From an uncultured Saprospiraceae bacterium (GTDB taxonomy: Bacteria > Bacteroidota > Bacteroidia > Chitinophagales > Saprospiraceae): DNA of 64,000 bases. Numbering within the stretch: position 1 is the stretch's first letter; each line of letters opens with the position of its first letter. The DNA lies in NCBI GenBank assembly GCA_938015415.1, contig CALLPK010000027.1:30899-94898 (forward strand), read 5' to 3'. The translations under genes and the position numbers were made by a program. Below are positions 9,052 through 17,319 of this stretch, piece by piece. The notes beneath the pieces are model-generated. The model saw only the letters and a program-made list of their open reading frames with translations. It was not told the DNA's origin and ran no database searches.

Positions 9052-9110
9052 CGTTGAAATGTTGATTTGTTGAATGCTAAACTAGCATTCAACAAATCAA
9101 CATTTCAACG
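9052..9110. repeat. 27-bp perfect hairpin just upstream of the RT start
   Basis: Arms 9052-9078 and 9084-9110 are perfectly complementary over 27 bp, with a 5-nt loop (AAACT). The hairpin separates ncRNA copy 1 from the RT start codon at 9033. No T-tail follows on the minus strand. The words TTGAAATGTTGA and GATTTGTTGAA recall the AACGATTC-type repeats at 34583-34598 and 62415-62502, so it may be a member of a dispersed intergenic family. Confidence 0.7.
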
Positions 9111-9120
9111 TTTAAAAAAT

Positions 9121-9329
9121 AAACCCAAATTAATTTTCGAAGATGCTTTCAACCGGACGGCTCAACTCAAAGCATTACTGCACTACCGGTGTTATTGACT
9201 TCAAGGAAGTCATACCGCAATGGCACTGGTAGTGTATGTAATGCAATATAAAGAGTCGGCCGGTGACGTATGCAAAAGTTGTACGCATGGCTGGCGAAAC
9301 ACCAGCCGGGTGGCAAAATCTTTGGGTTT
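9121..9329 (-). ncRNA. Retron ncRNA (msr-msd), copy 1
   Basis: Read on the minus strand, 5' end near 9329. The ends pair as a1/a2: 9321-9329 with 9121-9129, nine perfect base pairs. From the 5' side come an msr hairpin (9289-9307, arms GGCTGG/CCAGCC), a single-stranded stretch, a helix closing with 9260-9264/9152-9156 (CCGGT/ACCGG), then the msd: outer stem 9172-9178/9238-9244, main stem 9181-9191/9224-9234 with one G.T pair in the DNA sense, and an inner hairpin 9197-9211 (GACTTC/GAAGTC). It lies directly upstream of the RT gene, where retron ncRNAs are expected. The branching guanosine could not be fixed. Assignment rests on fold, position and comparison with copy 2. Confidence 0.82.
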
Positions 9330-9378
9330 TAAAAGGCTGTTAGCTATTAGCTTTTGGCTAGTTAGCTTTCAGTTTTCG

Positions 9379-9575
9379 AGAAAAACTTCGTAGATGCTTT
9401 CAACCGAATGGCTCAACTCAAAGCATTACTGTAAGGTAGTCAATATTGACTTCATGGAAGTCAAACCGCAATGTTGATTACCTTGCATGTAATGCAATAT
9501 AAAGAGTCAGTCGGTGACGTATGCAAAAGTTGTTAGCGTGACTGGCGAAACGCCAGCCGGAATGCAAGTTTTTCT
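9379..9575 (-). ncRNA. Retron ncRNA (msr-msd), copy 2 (tandem)
   Basis: A second full copy in the same orientation, 49 bp upstream of copy 1 on the minus strand. Its a1/a2 ends pair over ten perfect base pairs (9566-9575 with 9379-9388), yet share no sequence with the a1/a2 of copy 1. The msr hairpin is 9542-9556 (CTGGCG/CGCCAG). The closing helix pair has changed from G-C to A-T (9403-9407/9511-9515, ACCGA/TCGGT). The msd has the identical outer stem (9423-9429) but a different main stem, 9433-9443/9474-9484, again 11 bp with one G.T pair. Loops and the block 9488-9508 are identical to copy 1. Different sequence with the same pairing argues that both copies are, or recently were, functional. 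Confidence 0.8.
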
Positions 9576-9590
9576 GGAGACTGCAGATCC

Positions 9591-9653
9591 AAGTGTGTCA
9601 TTTAGCTTTGCTACCTTCTTTTCCTAAAGGAAGGCTTGCGAGCTGACACACTT
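9591..9653. repeat. Dispersed inverted-repeat element, copy A
   Basis: Ten-base terminal inverted repeats AAGTGTGTCA/TGACACACTT (9591-9600, 9644-9653) flank an inner hairpin built on CCTTCTTTTCCTAAAGGAAGG. A very similar 64-bp element lies inverted at 29210-29273, and some flanking bases (GAGACTG on one side, CAGTCCC on the other) also match. There is no coding capacity. It sits between the WHSWIM stop codon and ncRNA copy 2. A REP/MITE-like intergenic element is the best description. The remaining bases 9654-9716 show nothing else definite. Confidence 0.7.
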
Positions 9654-9716
9654 TAGGGAACAGTCCCTTTTTCTTTGCCTGTCTCTATGTTTCTTCAAAC
9701 AAACAGGCTCCGTCTA

Positions 9717-11351
9717 TCACTTTTGATTGACGTGTATTCTAGTCGCCAGGATGTGCTCGCACGGCCCCTGGAATAATTTGTTCTTTTGGAAAAACCGACA
9801 GGTGCAACTGGCTTTCGCCAGTCGCTGGTCGGCATTAATTAATAACTCGGTATCATGATTCTTGGTTTGATCGGTTACCCGACCCGTTATTTTTTTGTGG
9901 TTGTCTTCCACCAGTGTCAGGGTGGAGGTCACTTTCTTTTGGTCGACAAAGATGCGGGCCTGCTGCTCACGTTCGTTGGCAAAGCGCAGCTGGTCAAAAG
10001 GCAATGGTTCTCGACTCAATTCCCGGACGCGATAAACGTCCCGGTTCAGATCGTACATTACGCGGCCCGCCTGAGTGTAGGCGGATAGTGCGCCCATGAT
10101 TACTACCCGGTCCAGTTTTAATTTTTGGGCCAGCTCATCTGCCGTAGCAAACCAGGTTTCTTTGAGAGCTTCAAATACTTTGGCTTTGGTAAATAAATCT
10201 ATCTCCGCCCGTGGCGCCAGCAGGTCAAAGTTGCCCGCCCGTGACCAGTCGTTTTTGGTCCAGCCGGAAAGTCCCAGGGTAAAATTCATATCGCCCATAT
10301 CTGCGACAAAGAAAGAAGGTAGACCGGTTCCTAACAGGTTAACCGTAAATTTTTTGGTAACGGGAATTAGTCGTTCTAAAATTAATAATCGTCGGCGTCC
10401 CCAGATGCGAATTTCTTTTTCAGTTGTTCCGTGGTAAGGACTTCGACTACAGACGACTTCGTAATTCCACGGTTCGAAAATTGCTTTGACGGGTTGTCCC
10501 GGTTTTAGTACAAAACGGATCGAACGGGGTCCTTTTTTTTCTTTGTATCTTTTTAAAATAAAACAAAAATTATAAACGTCCATTGGATGTAAATCAAAAG
10601 AAACTTTATCGAGGGTCATCGCCGAGCTCACCTGTAAAAATCCGCGTACCCAACTGTCGGGTAAATCTATTTTTACTTCTTTAAAATTATCTTCCTGCGT
10701 CGTCTTCACTTCAAATCCACTGGGGTCAATATTGAAATCCGTTTCTTTATAATCCCGGATTTTTTGAAACTCCTTGTACAATGCGTCCGAGTAATCAATG
10801 TTGGTGGTACCACATTCAAATTCGTTGATGTTTTTAAAAACCTCATAGCCGGTTCCCAGCCTTCCGTAAGTAGATTCGTCCTGACTAAAACATTCAAAGA
10901 AAACTTCGTCGGGATGAACCGTAATGACCGGATCTAATACAAACCAGGCGTCGCGATCTCTTTTATAAATGTACTCAAAGTATTTTTTTTGTGCCTTGTA
11001 ATAAGGCATCATGATCTTACTGGATTGTTGTTGAAGATCGTCTAGTTCTTTGCGTCGGACACCTACTTTGCCTTTGAGTTCTTCGTTGGTGGCGGCCATT
11101 TCTTCCAGATAGATTTGTTCTTGTTGTGCCGCCCAGGCTTTATATTCTTCCCGGTCTTTTGGTTTAAATCTCAGATCAGAAACCACTACGTAATGCAGTG
11201 CGGAAATGGCTTCACGGAAAGGAATATTTTTACGCAAGGTACCCCGAAAAAAAGTAGGTTGCCGTAAAGCATCCGGCGAAAAATTCATTCCCGTTTTAGT
11301 GGCACTACTATTGACCGCTGAGCTCCCACTGTATTTATAGTTGAATAACAT
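9717..11351 (-). CDS. Winged-helix / SWIM zinc-finger protein of the retron operon (WHSWIM-like)
   Basis: 544 residues from the ATG at 11351 (MLFNYKYSG); the longer frame from 11405 would overlap the upstream gene by 50 bp, while the chosen start leaves a 4-bp gap, typical of translational coupling. The C-terminus carries a SWIM zinc finger: Cys516-x-Cys518 ... Cys531-x-His533. Ahead of it, at about residues 400-470, is a helix-rich winged-helix-like part (KVFEALKETWFATADELAQ ... LNRDVYRV). The N-terminal 390 residues have no motif I recognise. SWIM fingers bind DNA or protein. With the RT and HEAT genes it fits the type XIII retron composition as I recall it, where it would be part of the effector or its antitoxin-like control (inference). 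Confidence 0.75.
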   Translation of the reverse strand: MLFNYKYSGSSAVNSSATKTGMNFSPDALRQPTFFRGTLRKNIPFREAISALHYVVVSDLRFKPKDREEYKAWAAQQEQIYLEEMAATNEELKGKVGVRRKELDDLQQQSSKIMMPYYKAQKKYFEYIYKRDRDAWFVLDPVITVHPDEVFFECFSQDESTYGRLGTGYEVFKNINEFECGTTNIDYSDALYKEFQKIRDYKETDFNIDPSGFEVKTTQEDNFKEVKIDLPDSWVRGFLQVSSAMTLDKVSFDLHPMDVYNFCFILKRYKEKKGPRSIRFVLKPGQPVKAIFEPWNYEVVCSRSPYHGTTEKEIRIWGRRRLLILERLIPVTKKFTVNLLGTGLPSFFVADMGDMNFTLGLSGWTKNDWSRAGNFDLLAPRAEIDLFTKAKVFEALKETWFATADELAQKLKLDRVVIMGALSAYTQAGRVMYDLNRDVYRVRELSREPLPFDQLRFANEREQQARIFVDQKKVTSTLTLVEDNHKKITGRVTDQTKNHDTELLINADQRLAKASCTCRFFQKNKLFQGPCEHILATRIHVNQK

Positions 11352-11355
11352 AGTT

Positions 11356-14300
11356 TTATATTTTTTGTGTCTGCCTATCTGATTCTGGAAGATAGGGTTG
11401 AGCAATGGGATAATCCGTAAAATCTATTTTAACTACCGGTAACGAAATATTGGGATAAATCTTTTTTAAGTCCCGCATGATTTCCAGGCATCGCGCTTTA
11501 TCCGTAATGGCCATACTGGCGGATTGCCGGGCGATGACACCGGCAATGATGGTTGCTGATTTTTCATTTTTTAAACCTTCCTGATGCAGGAAATTGAAGA
11601 TTCTTTTTTTCGCTACTCCGGCTTTATTAACACCCGCTAAAACCGTTGTAAAATAAGGTTCCAGTTTTTCAATATTTTGTGGTTTATCCGCTGCGAAATG
11701 ATCCAGGTAGTTGGTGGCAAAATTTTGTAGATCGCCACTTGGGTGCTGACTTAATTGTAAGAGATATTGTTCGCCATATTCTTTTTTAAAAAATTTGGTA
11801 ATTCTTTCTTGTCCAAATTGTTGCACCATTGGATTTACACTATCACAGATGCTGACTAATACATCTGGCGTCCAGTCTTTTTCCGTAAGAGAATCTCGTA
11901 AAAAATCCATCGTGAAATCGCGACTATCTTCCCAACGAGCATCTAGTAGTCGAACGGCTTCTGGTAACTCGTATTTGATGCGTTCCGGTTGTGCCCGATA
12001 ATAATCCATGACCCAATTTCGAACATCTACCAGTTCGTTGCTTCCTAATTGTACGATTTGTCGCATGGTCAATTTTTCGCCATCTCCATGATTTTTGAGG
12101 ACGAGGAAGCCGACCGTGTGCGCTGGTTTACGGGCACTGTATAAAAGGTCCAGCATGATGTCCGGTGCCAGGTGATGTAAATGACCTGTTAAATCCTCAG
12201 AAATTAGTTTGACCAAATCTTCGTCCCGACCTTCATGTTCTTCTTTTTTCATCAACCAGGGCGCCAGACGTAATACTATTTCTTTCGCAAAATCTTTATT
12301 ATTCTCGGCCATTCGCTTAATAATCGGCTGGACATCCTGACGGATTTCTGTGTGCTTTGAGAGAGATAGTCCAACCATTAGATCCTGTTTGGTTGCCAGG
12401 TTTTCGTCGGGTAATTTTCCAAGTAACTGGATACCTACGACGCGTAGCTCTTCCGTATCTCCGTTGATTAATCCGAGTAGTAAATCTTCGGGTAATTGCT
12501 CCGGTGGTGTCTGGTGGTTTAATAAGATTTTTGCTCCGAAAACACCGACGGCGGGTACGGGGTGGCCGAGTAGCTCGTTGATGATTTTAAAGCTGGTTTG
12601 AGATAATGGTTTCTGAAAATGTTGGGATAATAACTCGCCTGCGTTTAAGATCGCATTTCGATCTGCGGTAGTAGCCGTCGCATCGTACCGTAGCATTTTA
12701 GCTACAGATTTTGCAATTAACATTAAAGATTTTTCTTCTGATAATTGGTGGTTGCCCAAGGATCGTTGACACCAATCCGAAACTTCTGTTGCTGGATTGA
12801 ATAACTGCTCCAATAAAAAGTCTTCGTTATTTAAAAACGCCTCTTTATTTTCATCCATCCAACCAATACCGAGTCTGCGGGCTTCTTCAAGATCTGCATG
12901 TAACAGAGCGCTGATTAAATTAAAATCCGGTTGTGCCGGACGGTAAACAGAACGCGATAATTCTACTGCGTATCGCAAAGTCTCCGGATATGATATTTTT
13001 AATAATAAAATAACAAATTCCGCATTGATCAGACTGAGTACTTTTCGGTGATTGGCCCGAGCAGCTTTGACGGCAAATTCGTGTACCAGTCTGGATTCGC
13101 TGGTTGCCAATAATTGGAGAAAACCTTGTGGCAACCGATCCCAAAGTTCCGGATATGCTTCCTCTCTTTCGGTAGGTAGCGGATTATTTTTATCAATATT
13201 TGGACGGAATAATAATTTTTGCCGGCCTTTTGATAATACATACCGAGGGCTATTGGCGTAAAGAATTTGATTAAAAATTGTGTAGGCGGTCGTGCTGGTA
13301 TAATGTAAGGTATTTTGTACGCTGTTCCATCTGCCATCGGCGTCCCGGTTATAAGAATAAAAAGTTTCACTGTGCAAGGGTACTTCGTCGGTATCCTTGT
13401 AGTATTGTAAAATTCCAGTCGCCATTTTTACATATTCCGGATCGGCAACGTTGCCTTTGTTGCGCAGCATCCGGGCGATTCGTCGTATGAGATAATTTTT
13501 GGTTTGCACCGAAAAAGCAATTCTGGCATCTGGTTTTTTGAGTTCGTCTTTTGTGCGGACGTAGCGATTATTGATCCGTTGGTGACTCCAGGAATTAGAG
13601 ATGAAATTCCCGGGTGTTTTTTGAATACGATACGCCATCAAGCCAAATAGCTCGGCGTCGGCCCGAAATTCGGCGGCCTTAAAAATTTGGCGAAAAGCCT
13701 TAAAAAATCCATTACCGGTAAAGGGCGTTTTATTTACAAAATAAAAAATAGCATTTTTAACGGTGTTGTTGAATTTGGCAATCAAATAAAGATTAGACAT
13801 ATTCAGTCTGGCGGTTTTACCAGCTTGATCTTCCTGCAATAATAAGTTGCCCAGAGCGGGACCATTTGATAAAATGTTTTTTATACCGGGTGGAAGTGTA
13901 TCCTCGATAAATCCTGCTAATTCTTTTTGTTCGGCTTCACTCATGAGTGCCATTTGGGCTTCCTTGATCATTGGATAAAGTGAATCATTGGAGGGAAGCG
14001 AACGGCGGATCATTTCCAGTTTTGGCATTCCGGCAGGATCACCGCAGCGACCGATGGCCCAAACCAGATTATAATTTAACAGCGTATGATTTTTGGTAGA
14101 ATTAATTTTTAGTAATAATGGAATAGCTTCTTTAATTCGTAACTCTCCAACTCGCCAGACCAGACGTTCAATAGTCCGGCCTGAATTTGATTTTGGAAAG
14201 TCGTTGGCGAGGAGCTTGTTTGATGGATTGTTATTTGTGTTTTGAACAACACTTTTAAAGGTGTTCCAGAGCGAAGAAGGAGCGTTGGGATTAAGTGGAT

Positions 14301-14694
14301 TTGTTTTATTTACGATCTCCTGGATAGCACTTAAAATAGCTGATTTTCGAGCTGGATTTAATTCAAGTTTAAAAGGAGTTACGGTTTCGGGTTCTTCCGT
14401 ACGGAGGGTCGTATCTACGGCGACGGGAGGAGCAGCAGCAGCAGGCACGGAGGTACCAGAAGCGGAATATCCCTTTTTTGTTTTTTCTGCTACCAGTTTA
14501 TCGAAAATCTTCTGAGCTGCAGCCAAGGCTACCGGTTGATCTGTTTTTGTTCCTTCACGGAGCGGCTTACCCCGTCGGCCATAACGAAAGTTTACCAAGT
14601 ACATTCCACCCGTTACCTCACATAAGTCCACCTGATATATTTTATCAGACTTAGCATTTTGAAAATAAAGGGTTTCCTGTTGTTGGAGTCTCAT
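11356..14694 (-). CDS. WGR-domain HEAT/ARM-repeat protein of the retron operon
   Basis: An 1112-residue protein. Residues about 5-80 form a WGR domain (YLVNFRYGRRGKPLREGTK, where the family core W-G-R appears as Y-G-R), a nucleic-acid-binding fold known from PARPs and MolR-like proteins. A low-complexity Ala/Pro linker follows (about 80-105). The rest is alpha-helical with repeated two-helix units of the HEAT/ARM type (for example HPVPAVGVFGAKILLNHQ, ELRVVGIQLLGKLPDENL, SNELVDVRNWVMDYYRAQ). No catalytic motif, membrane segment or signal peptide is visible, and the toxic activity of the system, if here, is not identifiable. It is the first gene of the minus-strand operon, followed 4 bp later by the SWIM gene. 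Confidence 0.75.
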   Translation of the reverse strand: MRLQQQETLYFQNAKSDKIYQVDLCEVTGGMYLVNFRYGRRGKPLREGTKTDQPVALAAAQKIFDKLVAEKTKKGYSASGTSVPAAAAPPVAVDTTLRTEEPETVTPFKLELNPARKSAILSAIQEIVNKTNPLNPNAPSSLWNTFKSVVQNTNNNPSNKLLANDFPKSNSGRTIERLVWRVGELRIKEAIPLLLKINSTKNHTLLNYNLVWAIGRCGDPAGMPKLEMIRRSLPSNDSLYPMIKEAQMALMSEAEQKELAGFIEDTLPPGIKNILSNGPALGNLLLQEDQAGKTARLNMSNLYLIAKFNNTVKNAIFYFVNKTPFTGNGFFKAFRQIFKAAEFRADAELFGLMAYRIQKTPGNFISNSWSHQRINNRYVRTKDELKKPDARIAFSVQTKNYLIRRIARMLRNKGNVADPEYVKMATGILQYYKDTDEVPLHSETFYSYNRDADGRWNSVQNTLHYTSTTAYTIFNQILYANSPRYVLSKGRQKLLFRPNIDKNNPLPTEREEAYPELWDRLPQGFLQLLATSESRLVHEFAVKAARANHRKVLSLINAEFVILLLKISYPETLRYAVELSRSVYRPAQPDFNLISALLHADLEEARRLGIGWMDENKEAFLNNEDFLLEQLFNPATEVSDWCQRSLGNHQLSEEKSLMLIAKSVAKMLRYDATATTADRNAILNAGELLSQHFQKPLSQTSFKIINELLGHPVPAVGVFGAKILLNHQTPPEQLPEDLLLGLINGDTEELRVVGIQLLGKLPDENLATKQDLMVGLSLSKHTEIRQDVQPIIKRMAENNKDFAKEIVLRLAPWLMKKEEHEGRDEDLVKLISEDLTGHLHHLAPDIMLDLLYSARKPAHTVGFLVLKNHGDGEKLTMRQIVQLGSNELVDVRNWVMDYYRAQPERIKYELPEAVRLLDARWEDSRDFTMDFLRDSLTEKDWTPDVLVSICDSVNPMVQQFGQERITKFFKKEYGEQYLLQLSQHPSGDLQNFATNYLDHFAADKPQNIEKLEPYFTTVLAGVNKAGVAKKRIFNFLHQEGLKNEKSATIIAGVIARQSASMAITDKARCLEIMRDLKKIYPNISLPVVKIDFTDYPIAQPYLPESDRQTQKI

Positions 14695-14732
14695 TGAGGT
14701 ATTTTTAAAACTATTATGATTACATTATGGTG

Positions 14733-14764
14733 TAAAGTTAACTATTTGTTTATATAAAAAACAA
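14733..14764 (-). promoter_or_regulatory. Candidate promoter of the retron operon
   Basis: On the minus strand TTG (14764-14762), 21-nt spacer, TAACTTTA (14740-14733), one base from TAnnTTTG. It lies 39 bp upstream of the WGR-HEAT start. The rest of the 295-bp gap to the photolyase gene is AT-rich without further structure, and no clear plus-strand promoter is seen. Confidence 0.4.
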
Positions 14765-14988
14765 ATTTTCAGTAGTTTTTTTAAAATTCCTTTCTGGAAA
14801 GAAAAATTAAAGTTTTAAATAACTGACAATGAGTGAATTGTACGAAATGTATCACGAAAAGTTTTTTCTAAATAATTTCCAGTATTTTAATTATATCTTG
14901 GATTTGGTTATTATCCGGAAAATATTAGCCATCGTAAACAAATCTCTTATTCACAAGTTTAGTTTAAGCACCAATCCAACATTCAACT

Positions 14989-16347
14989 ATGTCAAAATCC
15001 GTTAGTATTTTTTGGTTCCGTCGAGACCTCCGTCTGGATGACAACGCTGGTTTTTACCGCGCGTTAAAAAATGAAAAAAATGTTTTACCCCTGTTTATTT
15101 TTGATCGGGAGATACTTGATAAATTAGAGAATAAGAAAGATGCTAGGGTAGAATTTATTCATAATGAAATTACCCGTTTACACGCTGAATTAAAAGAGCA
15201 GGGTAGTACGATATTGGTTCGTTACGGAAGTCCGGAAAAGATCTGGAAAGCGCTGCTAAAGGAGTATACCATTAATGCGGTTTATACCAATCACGATTAC
15301 GAGCCGTACGCCAAAAAACGGGACGCTGCCGTGGAGGCCTTGCTTACCAAAAAAGATATTCCATTTAATACCTATAAAGATCACGTGATTTTCGAAAAGG
15401 ACGAGGTGGTCAAAGGAGACGGAGATCCTTACGTGGTTTTTACGCCATACAGCAAAATCTGGAAGAAAAAATTAAATAGCCGGATGGTGAATAATACGGC
15501 AGATAATGTGTCGGCTAAAATCTCTTATTATTTTAAACCTTATCCCAATAAAAAATATTTCAAAAATCTTTTCCAAACTAAGCCAGAAAAAATAATTACG
15601 CTCAAAGAGATGGGATTTGAGTCGGCAGATCAGGCGATTCCTGATCGATCGGTTCCCCGAAAAATAATTAAGACCTACGATGAGACCCGAAATTTTCCGG
15701 CGATTAACGGGACGACGCGATTGGGTTTACACTTTAGATTTGGTACGATTTCTATTCGGGATAAAGCGTTGAAGGCGAGCCGAATTAACGAGACTTTTTT
15801 GAGTGAGCTGATCTGGCGGGATTTTTACGCGATGATTCTGGATCATTTCCCACACGTGGCTGACGGTCCTTTTCGGAAAAAATACGAAGCGATTGACTGG
15901 CGAAATAATGAAAAAGAATTTAAGGCCTGGTGTGAAGGAAATACGGGTTATCCGATCGTGGATGCCGGGATGCGGGAGTTGAACGCCACGGGATATATGC
16001 ACAACCGGGTACGGATGATCACGGCTAGCTTTCTGACTAAACATCTGCTGATCAACTGGCAGTGGGGCGAAGCTTATTTTGCGGAAAAACTACTGGATTT
16101 TGATCTGGCGAGTAATAACGGCGGCTGGCAATGGGCGGCGGGGACCGGGACGGATGCGGCGCCGTATTTTCGTATTTTTAATCCTTACACGCAGGCGGAT
16201 AAATTTGATAAAAAGAAAGAATATATTAAGGAATGGGTACCGGAGTTTGGGACGGATGAGTATCCTGAGGCGATTGTGGATCATAAGGAGGCAAGGGAGC
16301 GGTGTTTGAGGGTTTATAAGGAGGGGTTGGCGAAGGCGGATGGGTGA
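14989..16347 (+). CDS. phr: Deoxyribodipyrimidine photo-lyase (class I CPD photolyase/cryptochrome family)
   Basis: A 452-residue flavoprotein that repairs UV-induced cyclobutane pyrimidine dimers with light. The N-terminal alpha/beta photolyase domain opens with SIFWFRRDLRLDDNAGF; the FAD-binding C-terminal domain carries GRTRLGLHFRFG-like (TTRLGLHFRFGT), LIWRDFYAMIL, WCEGNTGYPIVDAGMREL, NRVRMITASFL, WQWAAGTGTDAAPYFRIFNP and the terminal YIKEWVPE. Length is normal for the family (440-480). It is a single-gene unit, divergent from the retron operon. Cryptochrome-DASH is less likely, since the dimer-type WQWAAGTGTDAAPYFR motif is that of repair photolyases. Confidence 0.93.
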   Translation: MSKSVSIFWFRRDLRLDDNAGFYRALKNEKNVLPLFIFDREILDKLENKKDARVEFIHNEITRLHAELKEQGSTILVRYGSPEKIWKALLKEYTINAVYTNHDYEPYAKKRDAAVEALLTKKDIPFNTYKDHVIFEKDEVVKGDGDPYVVFTPYSKIWKKKLNSRMVNNTADNVSAKISYYFKPYPNKKYFKNLFQTKPEKIITLKEMGFESADQAIPDRSVPRKIIKTYDETRNFPAINGTTRLGLHFRFGTISIRDKALKASRINETFLSELIWRDFYAMILDHFPHVADGPFRKKYEAIDWRNNEKEFKAWCEGNTGYPIVDAGMRELNATGYMHNRVRMITASFLTKHLLINWQWGEAYFAEKLLDFDLASNNGGWQWAAGTGTDAAPYFRIFNPYTQADKFDKKKEYIKEWVPEFGTDEYPEAIVDHKEARERCLRVYKEGLAKADG

Positions 16348-16369
16348 TCTAGATCTGGTGTTTTTTAGT

Positions 16370-16565
16370 GATAGAATTTTGTCGCGCAGAGACGCAGAGA
16401 CACGTGGTATGCGGGGCTGTATCTGTGGGTTGAGGTTGCTTTTTGCATTTTGATGATTCATGCTATGTAATTTTTTTGTCGGGTAGAGATATGAAAATAT
16501 ATTTATTACAAAAAAAATATTTGCTAAATAATATACGATAGAAGGTCTTTTTGTCTCTGCATGAC
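16370..16565. mobile_element. MITE-like inverted-repeat element, degenerate copy
   Basis: The left arm GTCGCGCAGAGACGCAGAGA (from 16381) and following bases to 16416 are repeated nearly identically at 16602-16649. The right arm at 16545-16565 is a degraded inverted copy. There is no ORF. Together with the next entry this fills the 460-bp gap after the photolyase gene. Confidence 0.5.
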
Positions 16566-16601
16566 CTATTAATTTTTTAGTGATTGTCAGGTAAGTTTAA
16601 T

Positions 16602-16777
16602 GATAGAATTTTTGTCGCGCAGAGACGCAGAGACACGTGGTATGCGGGGTGTATATTTAAGTAAAGGATGATTTTTAGAAGTTTATATTTAGATAAAATA
16701 TGTGTAATTTTTGTATCGAAGAGACTTTTTATTGGTGAGAGAATACACGATAGAAGGTCTCTGCGTCTCTACGCGAC
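16602..16777. mobile_element. MITE-like inverted-repeat element, intact copy
   Basis: Terminal inverted repeats of 21 bp: left 16614-16634, right 16757-16777, with a single mismatch. The AT-rich interior has no coding capacity. Both arms continue into GATAGAA-type words. A single arm with two mismatches recurs at 34470-34490. Such elements are short, non-autonomous and dispersed; no transposase is in the window. Confidence 0.6.
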
Positions 16778-16807
16778 CATGAAAATCCTAAAAATTATCG
16801 TATAAAT

Positions 16808-17194
16808 TTACTCATTCAATTCATTAACCATTCTTACGATTCCATCTTTCAGATAAACTTCATTGAAATTAAGAAGCAGTCCTAAGTGGATATCCGTCAG
16901 AACTAAATAGGAATAAAGCGTTTTCTTAAAAACCTTAGAAATCTCCGAGACAGATTTTAATTCAATAATAACCTTATTTTCTACGATCAGGTCCGCACGA
17001 AATCCTTTACCCATTGGTTGGCCATCATAAAAAACTTTAAACGGATATTGCCTTTTCACTTCCAGGCCACAATTAACGGTTAGCTCATAATATAGCGCTG
17101 CTTCGTAAACAGATTCCAGTAATCCGGGACCCAATGCTCGATGGACCTTGATAGCAGAAAAGATAATGATGGAGCTGATTTCGTTTTCAACCAT
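16808..17194 (-). CDS. GxxExxY family protein
   Basis: A 128-residue protein of the GxxExxY family, recognised by GPGLLESVYEAAL (residues about 22-34) and by GKGFRADLIVENKVIIELKSV (about 62-82), where the D-...-E-x-K arrangement resembles a PD-(D/E)XK nuclease core. The family is common and scattered in Bacteroidota, often beside repeats, and its biochemical role is not established. The length is normal. It stands alone, next to the inverted-repeat elements. Confidence 0.85.
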   Translation of the reverse strand: MVENEISSIIIFSAIKVHRALGPGLLESVYEAALYYELTVNCGLEVKRQYPFKVFYDGQPMGKGFRADLIVENKVIIELKSVSEISKVFKKTLYSYLVLTDIHLGLLLNFNEVYLKDGIVRMVNELNE

Positions 17195-17319
17195 GATAAT
17201 TTTTTTCTTAGTTTAAATGTATTTACCATCAACCAAAAGAAAGGTTAATAGCGATTTATCTATACTAAGATGCATCACATCCAGAAATTCCATAAAAAAA
17301 TCAGAAAAATTTTTATTTG

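Noticed and set aside
9661-9685. Plus-strand terminator AGGGA...TCCCT with T run
   Set aside because: All genes nearby read on the minus strand, and the 5-bp stem is short; likely part of the repeat flank.
11795-14515. Plus-strand ORFs inside the WGR-HEAT gene
   Set aside because: They lie antisense to a continuous 1112-residue frame and show no domain or promoter.
16090-16461. Minus-strand ORF of 123 codons
   Set aside because: Antisense to the conserved C-terminal domain of photolyase; very arginine-rich, as shadows of GC-rich codons often are.
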